DNA from: Branchiostoma floridae
Lineage: Eukaryota > Chordata > Leptocardii > Amphioxiformes > Branchiostomatidae
Assembly (NCBI RefSeq): GCF_000003815.2
Contig: NC_049981.1
Coordinates: forward strand, 7,116,029 to 7,180,028
Direction of reading: 5' to 3'
DNA length: 64,000 nt
Positions 55,198 to 64,000 of this stretch are shown here, piece by piece. Each line of letters opens with the position of its first letter. Position 1 is the stretch's first letter. The notes beneath the pieces were generated by a model. The model ran no database searches. It was not told the DNA's origin and was given only the letters and a program-made list of their open reading frames with translations. The position numbers and the translations under genes were made by a program.

Positions 55198-55615
55198 TAT
55201 TCCAACCAAGTGAACTTGACTTTTGACCTCTTGAACACAGCTGCACCTTCTTTTTGCCTTGTTCACCTTTCACCTTCTACATCCTTTACAACTTTGACCT
55301 TCCGATGACCTTTGTCCTTTCACCTTCATTACTGATTCTGTAGTCAATTCTATGTCAACTTGATGGTTAATGATATTGTAGTTTGCTTGCAAGTTTTCAG
55401 GACAAGTTTACCTGTGACCTTTGGTGTCTGAACTTTGACCTATGAATGACCGTTGCTCTTTGACCTTGCTTGTCTAATGTTGAAATCAACTCCGTGGGTA
55501 AATGACATCGTAATAATGATCGTATAGATTTGTTGACCTGTAACATTTTGTATATGAACTTTGACATCTTCCTTGTACATGAACTTTGACATCTTCCTTT
55601 GACCTTTGCCCCTTG

Positions 55616-55762
55616 TCACTGAGCGTCAGGTACAAACAGCTGTACAGAGTTGGGGTCCCAGTGCAGGCGGGACTTCTGGAAGACGAGCGACCAAACGTAC
55701 GGAATGAAGAACTCTTCCGGCTGCTCCTCTTCTACATACTTGAACCTCAGCTCCGGGAATTT
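55616..55762 (-). CDS. DYM: Dymeclin, last coding exon
   Basis: Acceptor AAATTTCTCCAG, then 48 codons and TGA. The sequence [28 protein letters not shown] (continuous in the DNA) closely follows the C-terminus of vertebrate dymeclin, a Golgi-associated protein tied to Dyggve-Melchior-Clausen dysplasia in humans. The very end ([10 protein letters not shown]) also matches. I find no other dymeclin exon to the right within the window, so the remaining exons must lie past 64000, making the TRIM-NHL gene intronic, or have been moved. Confidence 0.85.
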   Translation of the reverse strand, partial: KFPELRFKYVEEEQPEEFFIPYVWSLVFQKSRLHWDPNSVQLFVPDAQ

Positions 55763-55794
55763 CTGGAGAAATTTAAAAAAAACAAGTTTAAGTA

Positions 55795-56035
55795 ATCATT
55801 GGGTAGTGTGGGGTGACTTCAGGGTGTTTGGCCCGGAACCTCTGGTCAAATCAAGTCATACTACAGATCTTGTGCCCTTAGGAAAGGTACTAGAACTTTC
55901 CACGACTCTCCTCACTCCACCCAAGTGTAAAAATGGGTACATGACTTTGGTTGCAGAGTTAAAAGGTGGAGGAAGGAAAGGGATGGGCTCTACCTTCCAA
56001 TATTGTGCCCTAGACACAGTGTATTTACCTGAATA
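55795..56035 (+). mobile_element. SINE-like fragment
   Basis: CACTCCACCCAAGTGTAAAAATGGGTAC and the following GGTGGAGGAAGGAAAGG body are shared with the SINE-like copies at 13535 and 36230. The tRNA-like head (GGTGTTTGGCCCGGAACC) is degraded. Confidence 0.6.
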
Positions 56036-57751
56036 ATCAATACCTGTAAAATGTTATTTAATTCCACAATGCAGAAACAACAAATACGTTAACAAGATAG
56101 GTAGACCACAAATAAAGGCTAACCAATCATCATCATCATCATTATCAATAAAGTAAGATGTAAGATTTGCAAGATACCAGGGAACAGTTACTTTAATTTC
56201 CAAAATCTAAATCTAAATCTATCCAACTGTTATGAGTTATCATCATCATTATCAGCTGTCTGCGTGCACATCTCACTAAACCTTCCAAAAAAATTGGTTG
56301 ACTTGCTGGTTACACAATGGTACATGTTTAACAGGACATGGTACATGTCTCCAGGACATGTCCCTTTGGTACCAAAAAGTCTGGATTTTGTAACATAAAC
56401 ATTGATGAAAATGTATTTTGTCACCTTTAAACGACAGAATTAACTAAGAAAATTAACAACATGGTCCCCAAACAATGGGTGCGGTGGAAAAAATGACTGC
56501 AAGCTGGACACAGCCCTCAGGTGTTTTCTGTGTCCATGATACCTAACATTAGTCCGTTAGTGTAAAAATATACTAACAACAAGCACACAGCCAAGATAAA
56601 AAGGAAAATCAGTCTTTAACCTTTTCCCTACTGACAAACCAACAACTCCAACAAAAAATACCAGTAAAAACACAACATCATTGTCAAACATGAGGTCAAC
56701 GCCTCCAGAACAATAACAGTCACCTTTCACCTAGTACTTACATACAATAGGCAGTCACAACCATGTGTCAATGTTCAACCATGCATAAACATTAGTAAGA
56801 CTAACAATTATCAACCAACTTACTCAAAACATCATTTATTTCATTGGAAAGACAAAAAGTTCCACCACACTTTTACACTTATTTCCTCATCTTAAACTGT
56901 CTTAAAGATGAAAAATCACCAAGGCATGAAAAGGCTGTGAGGGAAACTAGATTTTGACTTTAAGTTCAATGACCTTAAACCTGAGACATATGCCTGTGTA
57001 ACAAGAGCATTGACGTTGCATGAACAAACTGGCTGGTGTGATGAAGTGTGTAAACACCATGCCAGGCAGCGTCAGGACTTTTACTGATAAGATGCAAGGA
57101 TAAACAGAAAGGAAAAAAAAATAAAGTTTAACGAATTCAAAGTTCAACGGCCTTTCCCTGAGTTAATGCACCTATATATCTGGGACAATAGCTTTAATTA
57201 CGCATGAACAAACAGGTGCGATGATGTGTGTAACATGGTGGTAGGCAGTGCCAGGACTTTATGGGTTACACACAATAAACTACTATTAATCTCATTATTT
57301 TTTAGTGTTAAGGCCAGGATTCATTCATCCATCCCACAACAGAAATTTTCTTGTTGGGACAGAAAAAAATCTCACCTTGTCTGCCCAAAAAATCTTAACT
57401 TCATGACATAAAACTGATGTCAAATATATTTTCTAGGCTTAAATGACAGGTTTAACCAAGCAAATCAATAACATGGGCTCTTTGACAATGTTTTTGTAAT
57501 TCAAAAAAATTGGACTAAAATTTGCATATTTTCCAGAATTTAATTTGCAAACCAAGGTACAAATTTCATGAAATGTTATCTTTTAAACCCCTGAAATCAA
57601 TAAATTAAATTGGTGTGGCCATAAGTCAAGAAACCCAATACCCAGGGTGAAGGCAAAGTAGTCGAAAACATTCCATTGTTGTCCTGGGGGCTGGGTACTT
57701 TGCCAGGTGACCTTTGACCTCTAGGAACAGGACAAACAGGAGAGTTTCAAC
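56036..57751. other. Region upstream of the TRIM-NHL gene, no exon seen
   Basis: AT-rich. Bases 57500-57620 end in AATAAATTAAATTGGTGTGGCC, the right end of another MITE of the 22026/53337 type. A partly duplicated phrase GATGAAGTGTGTAACA... CAGGCAG.G.CAGGACTTT recurs at 57040 and 57222. Confidence 0.5.
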
Positions 57752-60700
57752 ATGGCCGCCAGACGTGAGTCCCAGTCTGGCTCCTGGCAGTTTATCCAAG
57801 AAGAACTGTCCTGTGGGATCTGTCATGAGCTGCTCACACGGCCTAAAGTAGTGCCCTGTAAAGGTAGGGAGTCTCCTAGATGTATTGTGTATGCACTTTT
57901 GTAGCTTGGATGCCAGGCTATTTAATACTACAATCTACACAGGCCAGCAGCTCCTGGGCCCCTAAGCTAAGGAGACTTGGTGGGTGTGTCAGTGCCTGTG
58001 GTAAAATGTCCTTGACTTTGGCTCTGGAACAGGCCTTTGTATGTTTCTGTTCCCCAGAATCCAGACTTTTCTGAAAGTTCCCAGAATATAATCTGGTCTA
58101 CAATTTGTATGTGGCCAGGTGGTTGCTGCAGACAGGAAGTCTGACAGCATTGGTGCATCAAACCTAAATATAGGCAAGGCTCGAAATACCACCTGCATAT
58201 GCAGGTTAGTGCAGGTAAAATTGGAGCTGTGCAGGTATTTCTGATGTCTACCTGCACCTAACCTGTACTGGTCCATGTACTGGGTATATACATGTTGGTG
58301 CAGGTAAAATTGGAGCTGTGCAGGTATTTCTGATGTCTACCTGCACCTAACCTGCACTGGTCCATGTACTGGGTATATACATGTTGGTGCAGGTAAAATT
58401 GGAGCTGTGCAGGTATTTCTGTTGTCTACCTGCACCTAACCTGCACTGGTCCATGTACTGGGTTTTATACATAAATGTCATATGATGTAGGTGTATGTGT
58501 ATTGTTATTAGCTGCATTGAATGTTACCACCTGTGAAGTATAAGAAAAAATAGCAATGGTCCCTGAACAAGTTTAGTATGATTCATACTTCCTAAATTGA
58601 GAAGGTGCAGGTAAAATATGTCTGGTGCAGGTAACTTTCACTGTTACCTGCACCAGTGCAGGTATGCAGAAAAAAGTATTTCAAGCCCTGATACTATAGG
58701 CAACAAAATCTTCACCATGTTGAAGTTGGTAGCCTCACATTTTCAAAAGAAAGAAGAAGAATATCCTACGCCATTCTATAAAATTTCACATTTTTCCTCA
58801 GGTAAACACTCCTTCTGCCAGCACTGTCTGGAGAAATGGGCGACCACACAGCAGCCCTTCAGGTGCCCAACCTGCCGACAGCCTGCCAACCTTCCCGCCA
58901 AGGGCGTGCCGAGTTTACCGGACTGCGACCGGCGCATCGTCAACCTTTGTGACCAGCTTCGCAACCAGGGAGTTTCAGAGTTAAACTATTGTTGTAGTGT
59001 TCATGATGATGAGGAGTTTAGGGTCTTCTGTAAGCAGTGTAAAGTGCCTGTCTGTGAGACTTGTTTGGAAGAAGCTCACGACGGGCACCCGACCACAACG
59101 CTGAGGAGAGCCTCGCAAGAAAGGACCCCCACTGTCCAAGCATTGCTCGACGAAGGGAAGGACATTTTGGAAACTTACGGCAGTTTCGTCCAAGGTTTTG
59201 GGGCAACAGAAAAACTTCTGACCGAACAAAAACATGAGACCGAGACTAACATTTTCGCAGCCTTCGATCGGACAATTCAGAACCTTACAAAAGCAAAAGA
59301 GGGCCTGATGTCACAAGTGGACTCCATGCACAAGCAGAATCTGGATGACATACAAGACCAGAAGGCTGGGGTTCTTGCCAAGGTGGCTGAGCTGTCCAGA
59401 GTTTGTGAGAATGCCTATCAAGAGATCAGGCAAGGTGGAAGCAACCTATTCCAACATGAGGCTCTACTCCTTAGCACGGTTGGGAAATACAAGGACAGAC
59501 TTTCGGGTATGCCGAAACAACCACAGGTTGCTGTCTTTAGTCCTGCCGACGATCACAATATTGACGTCACGTCCACAAAAGGATACATCTTTGCACAGTC
59601 TTTCGCCATCCCGTCGTTCGCGATCCCAGAACCACCTGTAAGAATCGACGCAGAGGTCGCAGGTGATCACCATGGTTACGAGTGCGAGCATCCGTGCATG
59701 GCCGTAACATTTGGCGGAAAGGGAGCGGAAGAGGGGAAGTTCGACAGACCGCGTGGCGTTGCGGTGTCAGAGGAAGGGCAGATCTTTGTGGCAGATTACA
59801 TCAACGCTCGCATCCAAGCCTTTACAATAGATGGGATGTTTGTCAACAAGTTTCCAACGACAACGTCAGGAGGACAGAAGATTTTCCCGTACGATGTGGC
59901 CATGGACGGGGAGGGGAACCTGTGGGTGGTGGGGCACACCGAGAGTCAGACGGACTACTGTGCTGTACAGTTCAGCAAAGACCATGTAAGTTATCATGTA
60001 AACTACAACAAATTTACCAAAGATACCAAAATGAAATCTGAACTAATTAATCCCATCATTTAAGAATAAAAAGCTTCAAATCTACAAGAATACAAAACCT
60101 CAAGTAGATTATTTCCAAACCACATACCAAAACTAGAAAGGCCGACATTTGCTTGAGAGCAAATACAGCATATTTCAGCCATCTCCCTCCCCATGCAACA
60201 ATAGACTATTTCAAAATCACCCATTTGAAAAATCACTTTTACTAATGGCGGTTTAACCCAAAAATGAATCTTACAAAATTCCCCCGTTCAACTTCAAGAA
60301 TGGACTCCAGTGCACCCTATGTGAATTTGCACAATAGACCAGTCCAGAAATACTCCCACTGAAACCTTGGCCTTTTGAATAAGAAACCAAATCCAAAATT
60401 GAATTCAGCAAAAAAGGTCCCAGTGCATGAAAAGGTATAATAGACCAGTCTAAAAACACTTCCACTAAAAATTGAATTTTGAATCATCACCACCCGTCCA
60501 AACTGAATTTGAAAAAATCCCCCTTCCGTGTGCAAAAAATGGATTCTTCCATGTAAAGTAGAGCAGTCCAAAAATACATCCGCTAAAATAGGACTTTGAC
60601 ATAATCACTGAAGTCCCAAAAATGGATTTAAAAAAAAGCCAATAGATTTTTAAAAAATCCCCCCTCCATGCAAGAATGGACTCTTCCAGCACACCCATTT

Positions 60701-62572
60701 AAAATTGCAAATTAGACCAGTCCAAAATAACCCTGCTGAAAGACTTTGACAAACTAGAAGTCACCAAAGTCCAAAATATGAATTTAAAAAAATCCCCCCT
60801 CCGTGCGAGAATAGACTCTTCCAGCACACCTTCTGTAAAACTGCAAAATAGACCTGTCCAAAAATACACCCACTGAAAGACTTCACCAGTCCGAGGATGA
60901 ATTTTAAAAAAAATGAACCCCTCCGTGTAAGAATGGACTCTTCCAGATAACACCGGACTCGCTGATTGGCTGTCACCCTCCCCCCCCCTCTTTAGGATAT
61001 AGATTCAGGCTAAGTGATTGGTTACCTATCTAATTAGATTAAATAGACATATATGCCAGAAGGTGCAATCTGCAGCTGGGGTCAACGACCTTAAGGTCAT
61101 TGACCCCTGTGGCTATTGGAAAAAAAATCCCCAAATCTATCATTTTGACGTAGTCTATGACAAAAATTATACATGTGTCATTTGAATGAATATCTGGTGC
61201 ACCATTTTACCAAAATTTAGGTCATTTGGTTTTAAAACCAGAGCACAAGAGCCAAAAGTGTACTTTTTGGTCATAAAATGGCCAAATAATCGTAAAATTA
61301 AGCATTTTGTTGTACTGTATGCCTCAACTGTTAATGAATCCATGTGCGCATATGTCTAGGGCACTCCTATACTAAATTTCAGGTCATCCGGTTCTAAAAC
61401 CAAGGTACAGGAGCCAAAAGTGTCCTTTTTTGGTCAAAAAATGACCAAAAAATCGCAAAAATAAGCATTTCGTTATACTGTACACCAAAAGTGGTATTGA
61501 ATTTGTATGGGGGAATTATCAAAGCACATCTGTGACAAATTTCAGCTCATTCGGTTATAATACCAGGGTACAGGGGGCCCAAATATACAGTTTTGGTCTT
61601 AAGATGACCAAAAAACCTTAATAAAATCATTTTAAAGGTAGATATGAAAAAAATGAAAAAAACGTCTGGGGATATTGACCCACTCTACCCTTGTGTCAAA
61701 TTTGAAGTCAATGGGTTCAGGAACAACGGAGATACCGTGTTCTGAAGATTTGACAGGAGAAAGAAAGAAAGGAGAAAGAAAGAAACATTACGAATACAAT
61801 ATATTTCACCATACCTATGGTATGGCTGAAATATAAGTAGCAGTTCTGACTATAAGTTCTGACGGTGATTCTAGAAAAACGGGAAAATGTTAAGTTTGTG
61901 CCAGAAAGGGAATTAAAGAAATGGTTATTAAAGAAATGCACATTGTAACAATGTCATACCATTCCTAACCTACATTATGACTTTTCTTTTTCTTTTCTTC
62001 TCTTATTCTTTTAACAGGGCAGAGTACTGAAAGAAATCAGCCTGGCACACACAGGGCTGATCCGTGGCATCGCCGTCCACCCCACAACCAACCACATCCT
62101 CATCACACAGACCAGCAGCGACCTCTGGCAGTTTGAGGGAGAACTGCAGGTCTACACACCAGACGGGGCACTCCTGAGAACTGTGGGTCGGCAGCAGGGA
62201 ATGGAGTACCCACAGTACGCCAGTGTCGACCGCGAAGGGAACGTTCTAGTGTCAGACTTCAAGGACCACTACGTCTACAAGTACAACGAGCGTGAACAGC
62301 TGTTGGTCAAGTTCGGCGGGGAGGGCAAGGGTCAAGGTCAGCTGAGTAACCCCTGCGGTGTCTGTTCAGACGATTCGGGGAATATCATCGTGGCGGACAG
62401 CGGTAACGGGCGCGTGGAGATGTTCGACAAGAGGGGTGTGTTTGTTAGGCATGTTGCCATGGGGATGACCAGGCCGTGCGCTGTTGCCATGGCAACAGCG
62501 GGGCAGCTGGTTGTGACAGACACAGAGGATAATACGGTCTCTGTTATACAGGACGTGCAACATGAAAACTGA
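57752..62572 (+). CDS. TRIM-NHL protein (RING, B-box, coiled coil, NHL repeats), three exons
   Basis: Probable E3 ubiquitin ligase of the TRIM2/3/56/71-like group. Exons: 57752-57857, 58802-59985, 62018-62572, joined in frame to 614 residues. The donor at 57858 (GTAAAG), not the GT six bases later, restores the RING spacing: C21, C24, C36, H38, C41, C44, C57, C60. B-box 2 lies at about 100-131 (CSVH, CKQC, CETC, HDGH). A coiled coil follows to about 260. NHL-type beta-propeller repeats fill the C-terminal half, for example GKFDRPRGVAVSEEGQIFVA, MEYPQYASVDREGNVLVSDF and LSNPCGVCSDDSGNIIVADS. The N-terminal half resembles the TRIM exon at 1-681. Intron 1 holds a hAT-like element and intron 2 a large repeat unit. 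Start ATG has context CAACATGG. Confidence 0.93.
58175..58690. mobile_element. hAT-like element with three 89-bp units
   Basis: Ends CAAGGCTCGAAATACC and GTATTTCAAGCCCTG; the left end continues ACCTGCATATGCAGGT, matching the inverted right end of 39405-40133. It contains about three copies of the same 89-bp unit that is expanded at 44109-45060, in opposite orientation. Lies in intron 1 of the TRIM-NHL gene. Confidence 0.8.
60168..61834. mobile_element. Possible large non-autonomous element filling TRIM-NHL intron 2
   Basis: ATATTTCAGCCAT near 60169 is inverted as ATGGCTGAAATAT near 61822. Between them are degenerate ~120-bp units (AAATCCCCCCTCCGTG..AGAATGGACTCTTCCAG and AATAGACCAGTCCAAAAATAC) at 60240-60960 and then three ~190-bp units with TTTCAGGTCAT..GGTT.TAAAACCA at 61190-61600. 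A single unit is inferred from the matching ends only. Confidence 0.45.
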
Positions 62573-62659
62573 TACTGCCATTAACAAACTCTACATTTTG
62601 TATATAAAAAGGGGACTTCTCAGTCACTGATGAAGATACAGCGGCGCTCCCGAAATACG

Positions 62660-62830
62660 CGTCAACTTGCGCGAAACGTCCTCCGAAATTTCGCAGTGTG
62701 TTACGCATTCTTTCGCAGCGCGTTCCGCGAAATTTCGCAAGACGTTGCGCAGTCTTTCGCAGTGCGTTCTGCGAAATTTCGCAAGGCATTCTGCGAAGTT
62801 ACGCAGCGAGTTTCGCGAAAAGCAGGAGCC
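62660..62830. repeat. 44-bp GC-rich repeat built on GCGAAATTTCGC
   Basis: The palindrome GCGAAATTTCGC, or its near match, recurs at 62684, 62728 and 62772, separated by TTTCGCAG.GCGTTC-type spacers. It starts about 90 bp after the TRIM-NHL stop. Confidence 0.8.
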
Positions 62831-63772
62831 TAACGCAAATTCCTACTGCGTAATTCTGCGAAACTTCCGTAGAAACACGCCGCATTCATATTCAGACCGC
62901 CCGCGAGGTGGGCGGAGAAATATCACGGTTTGTTTACCTTTCCTTTGAAGCCGGCGCGCCAAAGGCAAAGTACATATACGAGTACATGTACATACCGGAC
63001 GGGGTAGTCGCTTCTCACAAATCTACTAGCCTCTACCTTTTGTTGTCATGTACCAAATTCAATGAAAGTCACACAAAATGTACAAAAATGCTATTAATAA
63101 TACTGCTATAAAATAACCACAGGCCTGTGTCCTTGGTAAAGTTACGAAAATACAACGTAAAAATGTACTTTTGGTTTGCAATGCCACCCTATTCATGATT
63201 AGCCACGCCGTCATGGTGACAAATTTTGTGCCTTAGAACTTTCCTATCTTGTCAATATCTGCGTACCAACATGTGTCAGTATTTTCCTCATATTTTACCA
63301 CATAAAAGTTACGGGAAAGTTTTTTTTTCTTCCATAATTTGGAACGCTCTGAGCTGAGAAACAGCCGGGGAGACTTCTATATTCGGCTATCCTCGTTTCA
63401 CATTCGGCGGGGGGTGATTCGCTTCATCTCGGCAAGGAGGTTGAAAAAGGAATCGTCGTCAGCAAATGGTGTGCTTGGAGTTCTCACGAGACAAAACGAT
63501 CTTCGTTGACAATGTTCGGTGTGCTTACATTTACAAGGAGGAAAGACGACGGGGGCACTTCCGTGTAAAGACGTCAAAATTAGCGTGCGAAAAACACTGT
63601 CTCGCAATCACATTCTGCTTGGTGCACCGTGATTTTTTTATTCCCACTTCGCTGCCTGAAATTTTGCAGTGAGAACGACCCTTTACCCGCACCCCACGAC
63701 TAAAACCTGTATAGTAGCAAGTTTTCGAGTTGAGAACTACAATTTGTAGAGGAAGCACGTAACCCGATCCGC
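62831..63772. other. Intergenic stretch before the right-edge reading frame
   Basis: GC rises towards the right. Short frames such as 63466-63672 show no family resemblance. Probably upstream sequence of the next gene. Confidence 0.4.
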
Positions 63773-64000
63773 ATGGGAAATGCCGCTATTTGTGCCGTTA
63801 CCATGGCAGCAGCTATGGCGGCAGTCTTCAGATGTACGTCTTGGACAGGGCGTGCCCGATTACACTCAAGATCCAATCAACTTGTCACCAATCACAGCCA
63901 ACAGCGGCGACAAAACAAGAAAGCTTTTAAAAAAAGCTGGCCGGGGCGCATTTGGAAGGACTACCTCAAAATTTCATGTTGTGTTCCAGTAAAATGGGGG
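63773..64000 (+). CDS. N-terminal reading frame running off the window, presequence-like
   Basis: Open from ATG at 63773 for 76 codons to the edge. It starts MGNAAICAVTMAAAMAAVFR, is rich in Arg, Lys, Ser and Gln, and has almost no acidic residues in the first 60, which fits a mitochondrial targeting sequence. A second start with better context lies at MAAAMAAV. A GTAAAA near 63989 could be a donor. No family recognised; could be chance. Confidence 0.4.
   Translation, partial: MGNAAICAVTMAAAMAAVFRCTSWTGRARLHSRSNQLVTNHSQQRRQNKKAFKKSWPGRIWKDYLKISCCVPVKWG

Larger units (their letters stand above)
51637..55615. other. Intergenic region between the stathmin-like gene and dymeclin
   Basis: No coding exon recognised. 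It holds the repeat 52515-52635, the MITEs at 53337, 54080 and 55016, and a degraded TGACCTTTGACC-rich tract at about 55205-55610. Confidence 0.6.

Noticed and set aside
58618-58801. Upstream extension of the TRIM-NHL second exon to an ATG at 58618
   Set aside because: These bases are the end of a hAT-like element and intron; the RING is completed only by splicing from 57857 to 58802.
62630-62948. Frames of 67-93 residues after the TRIM-NHL gene
   Set aside because: They come from the 44-bp GCGAAATTTCGC repeat; the residue pattern only mirrors the repeat.
63466-63672. 68-residue plus-strand frame before the right-edge gene
   Set aside because: No recognisable family, no splice or start support beyond a chance ATG.

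Overview
The window is animal nuclear DNA from an unfinished assembly. It has GT-AG introns, many non-autonomous DNA transposons, and three N gaps (9102-9201, 23726-23994, 25306-25902). An undivided Smad2/3 gene, TRIM-NHL genes, a P2RX7 C-terminal-like protein and dense palindromic repeats suggest an invertebrate deuterostome, most likely a lancelet (Branchiostoma). The organism is inferred from content only.

Layout. At 1-681 (minus) lies the first exon of a TRIM gene, cut by the window edge. At 1066-15628 (plus) are the last eight exons of MECR, the mitochondrial enoyl-ACP/CoA reductase; its 5' exons are not seen here. A 10.5 kb MECR intron holds a head-to-head gene pair: a small P2RX7 C-terminal-domain-like gene (5794-7023, minus) and an 11-exon gene for a Kolobok-like transposase-derived protein (7249-12880, plus), which carries one single-base frameshift. 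Smad2/3 runs on the minus strand from 47882 to 19613. It has MH1 exons at 47686-47882 and 41026-41219, a linker made of several duplicated small exons, and MH2 exons at 21206-21418, 20256-20393 and 19613-19881. Next come a stathmin-domain-like gene (50068-51636, minus), the last coding exon of dymeclin (55616-55762, minus), a complete three-exon TRIM-NHL gene (57752-62572, plus), and an open reading frame running off the right edge (63773-64000, plus) with a mitochondrial-presequence-like start.

The most unusual region is the Smad2/3 linker. Near-identical 59-bp exons are repeated at least three and probably four times with 48-75 bp between them. Their reading phases forbid using two together, so they look like forced mutually exclusive exons. 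A 48-bp cassette exon with a related end, a duplicated exon for the linker start (35466-35549 and 34808-34948), and a 119-bp triplication over the start of the final MH2 exon lie in the same gene. The linker is where TGF-beta/activin signalling is tuned by kinases and ubiquitin ligases, so this could be a source of isoforms.

Much of the rest is mobile DNA: palindromic and foldback elements, tRNA-derived SINE-like copies, a LINE fragment, a 2.4 kb hAT-type element with a perfect 8-bp target duplication and another element inside it, and a family of hAT-like elements in which an 89-bp unit has expanded to different copy numbers. Neighbouring genes do not form a pathway. The MECR, Smad2/3, stathmin-like and dymeclin genes look like ordinary host genes, and the Smad2/3-dymeclin linkage recalls the human SMAD2/SMAD7/DYM region.
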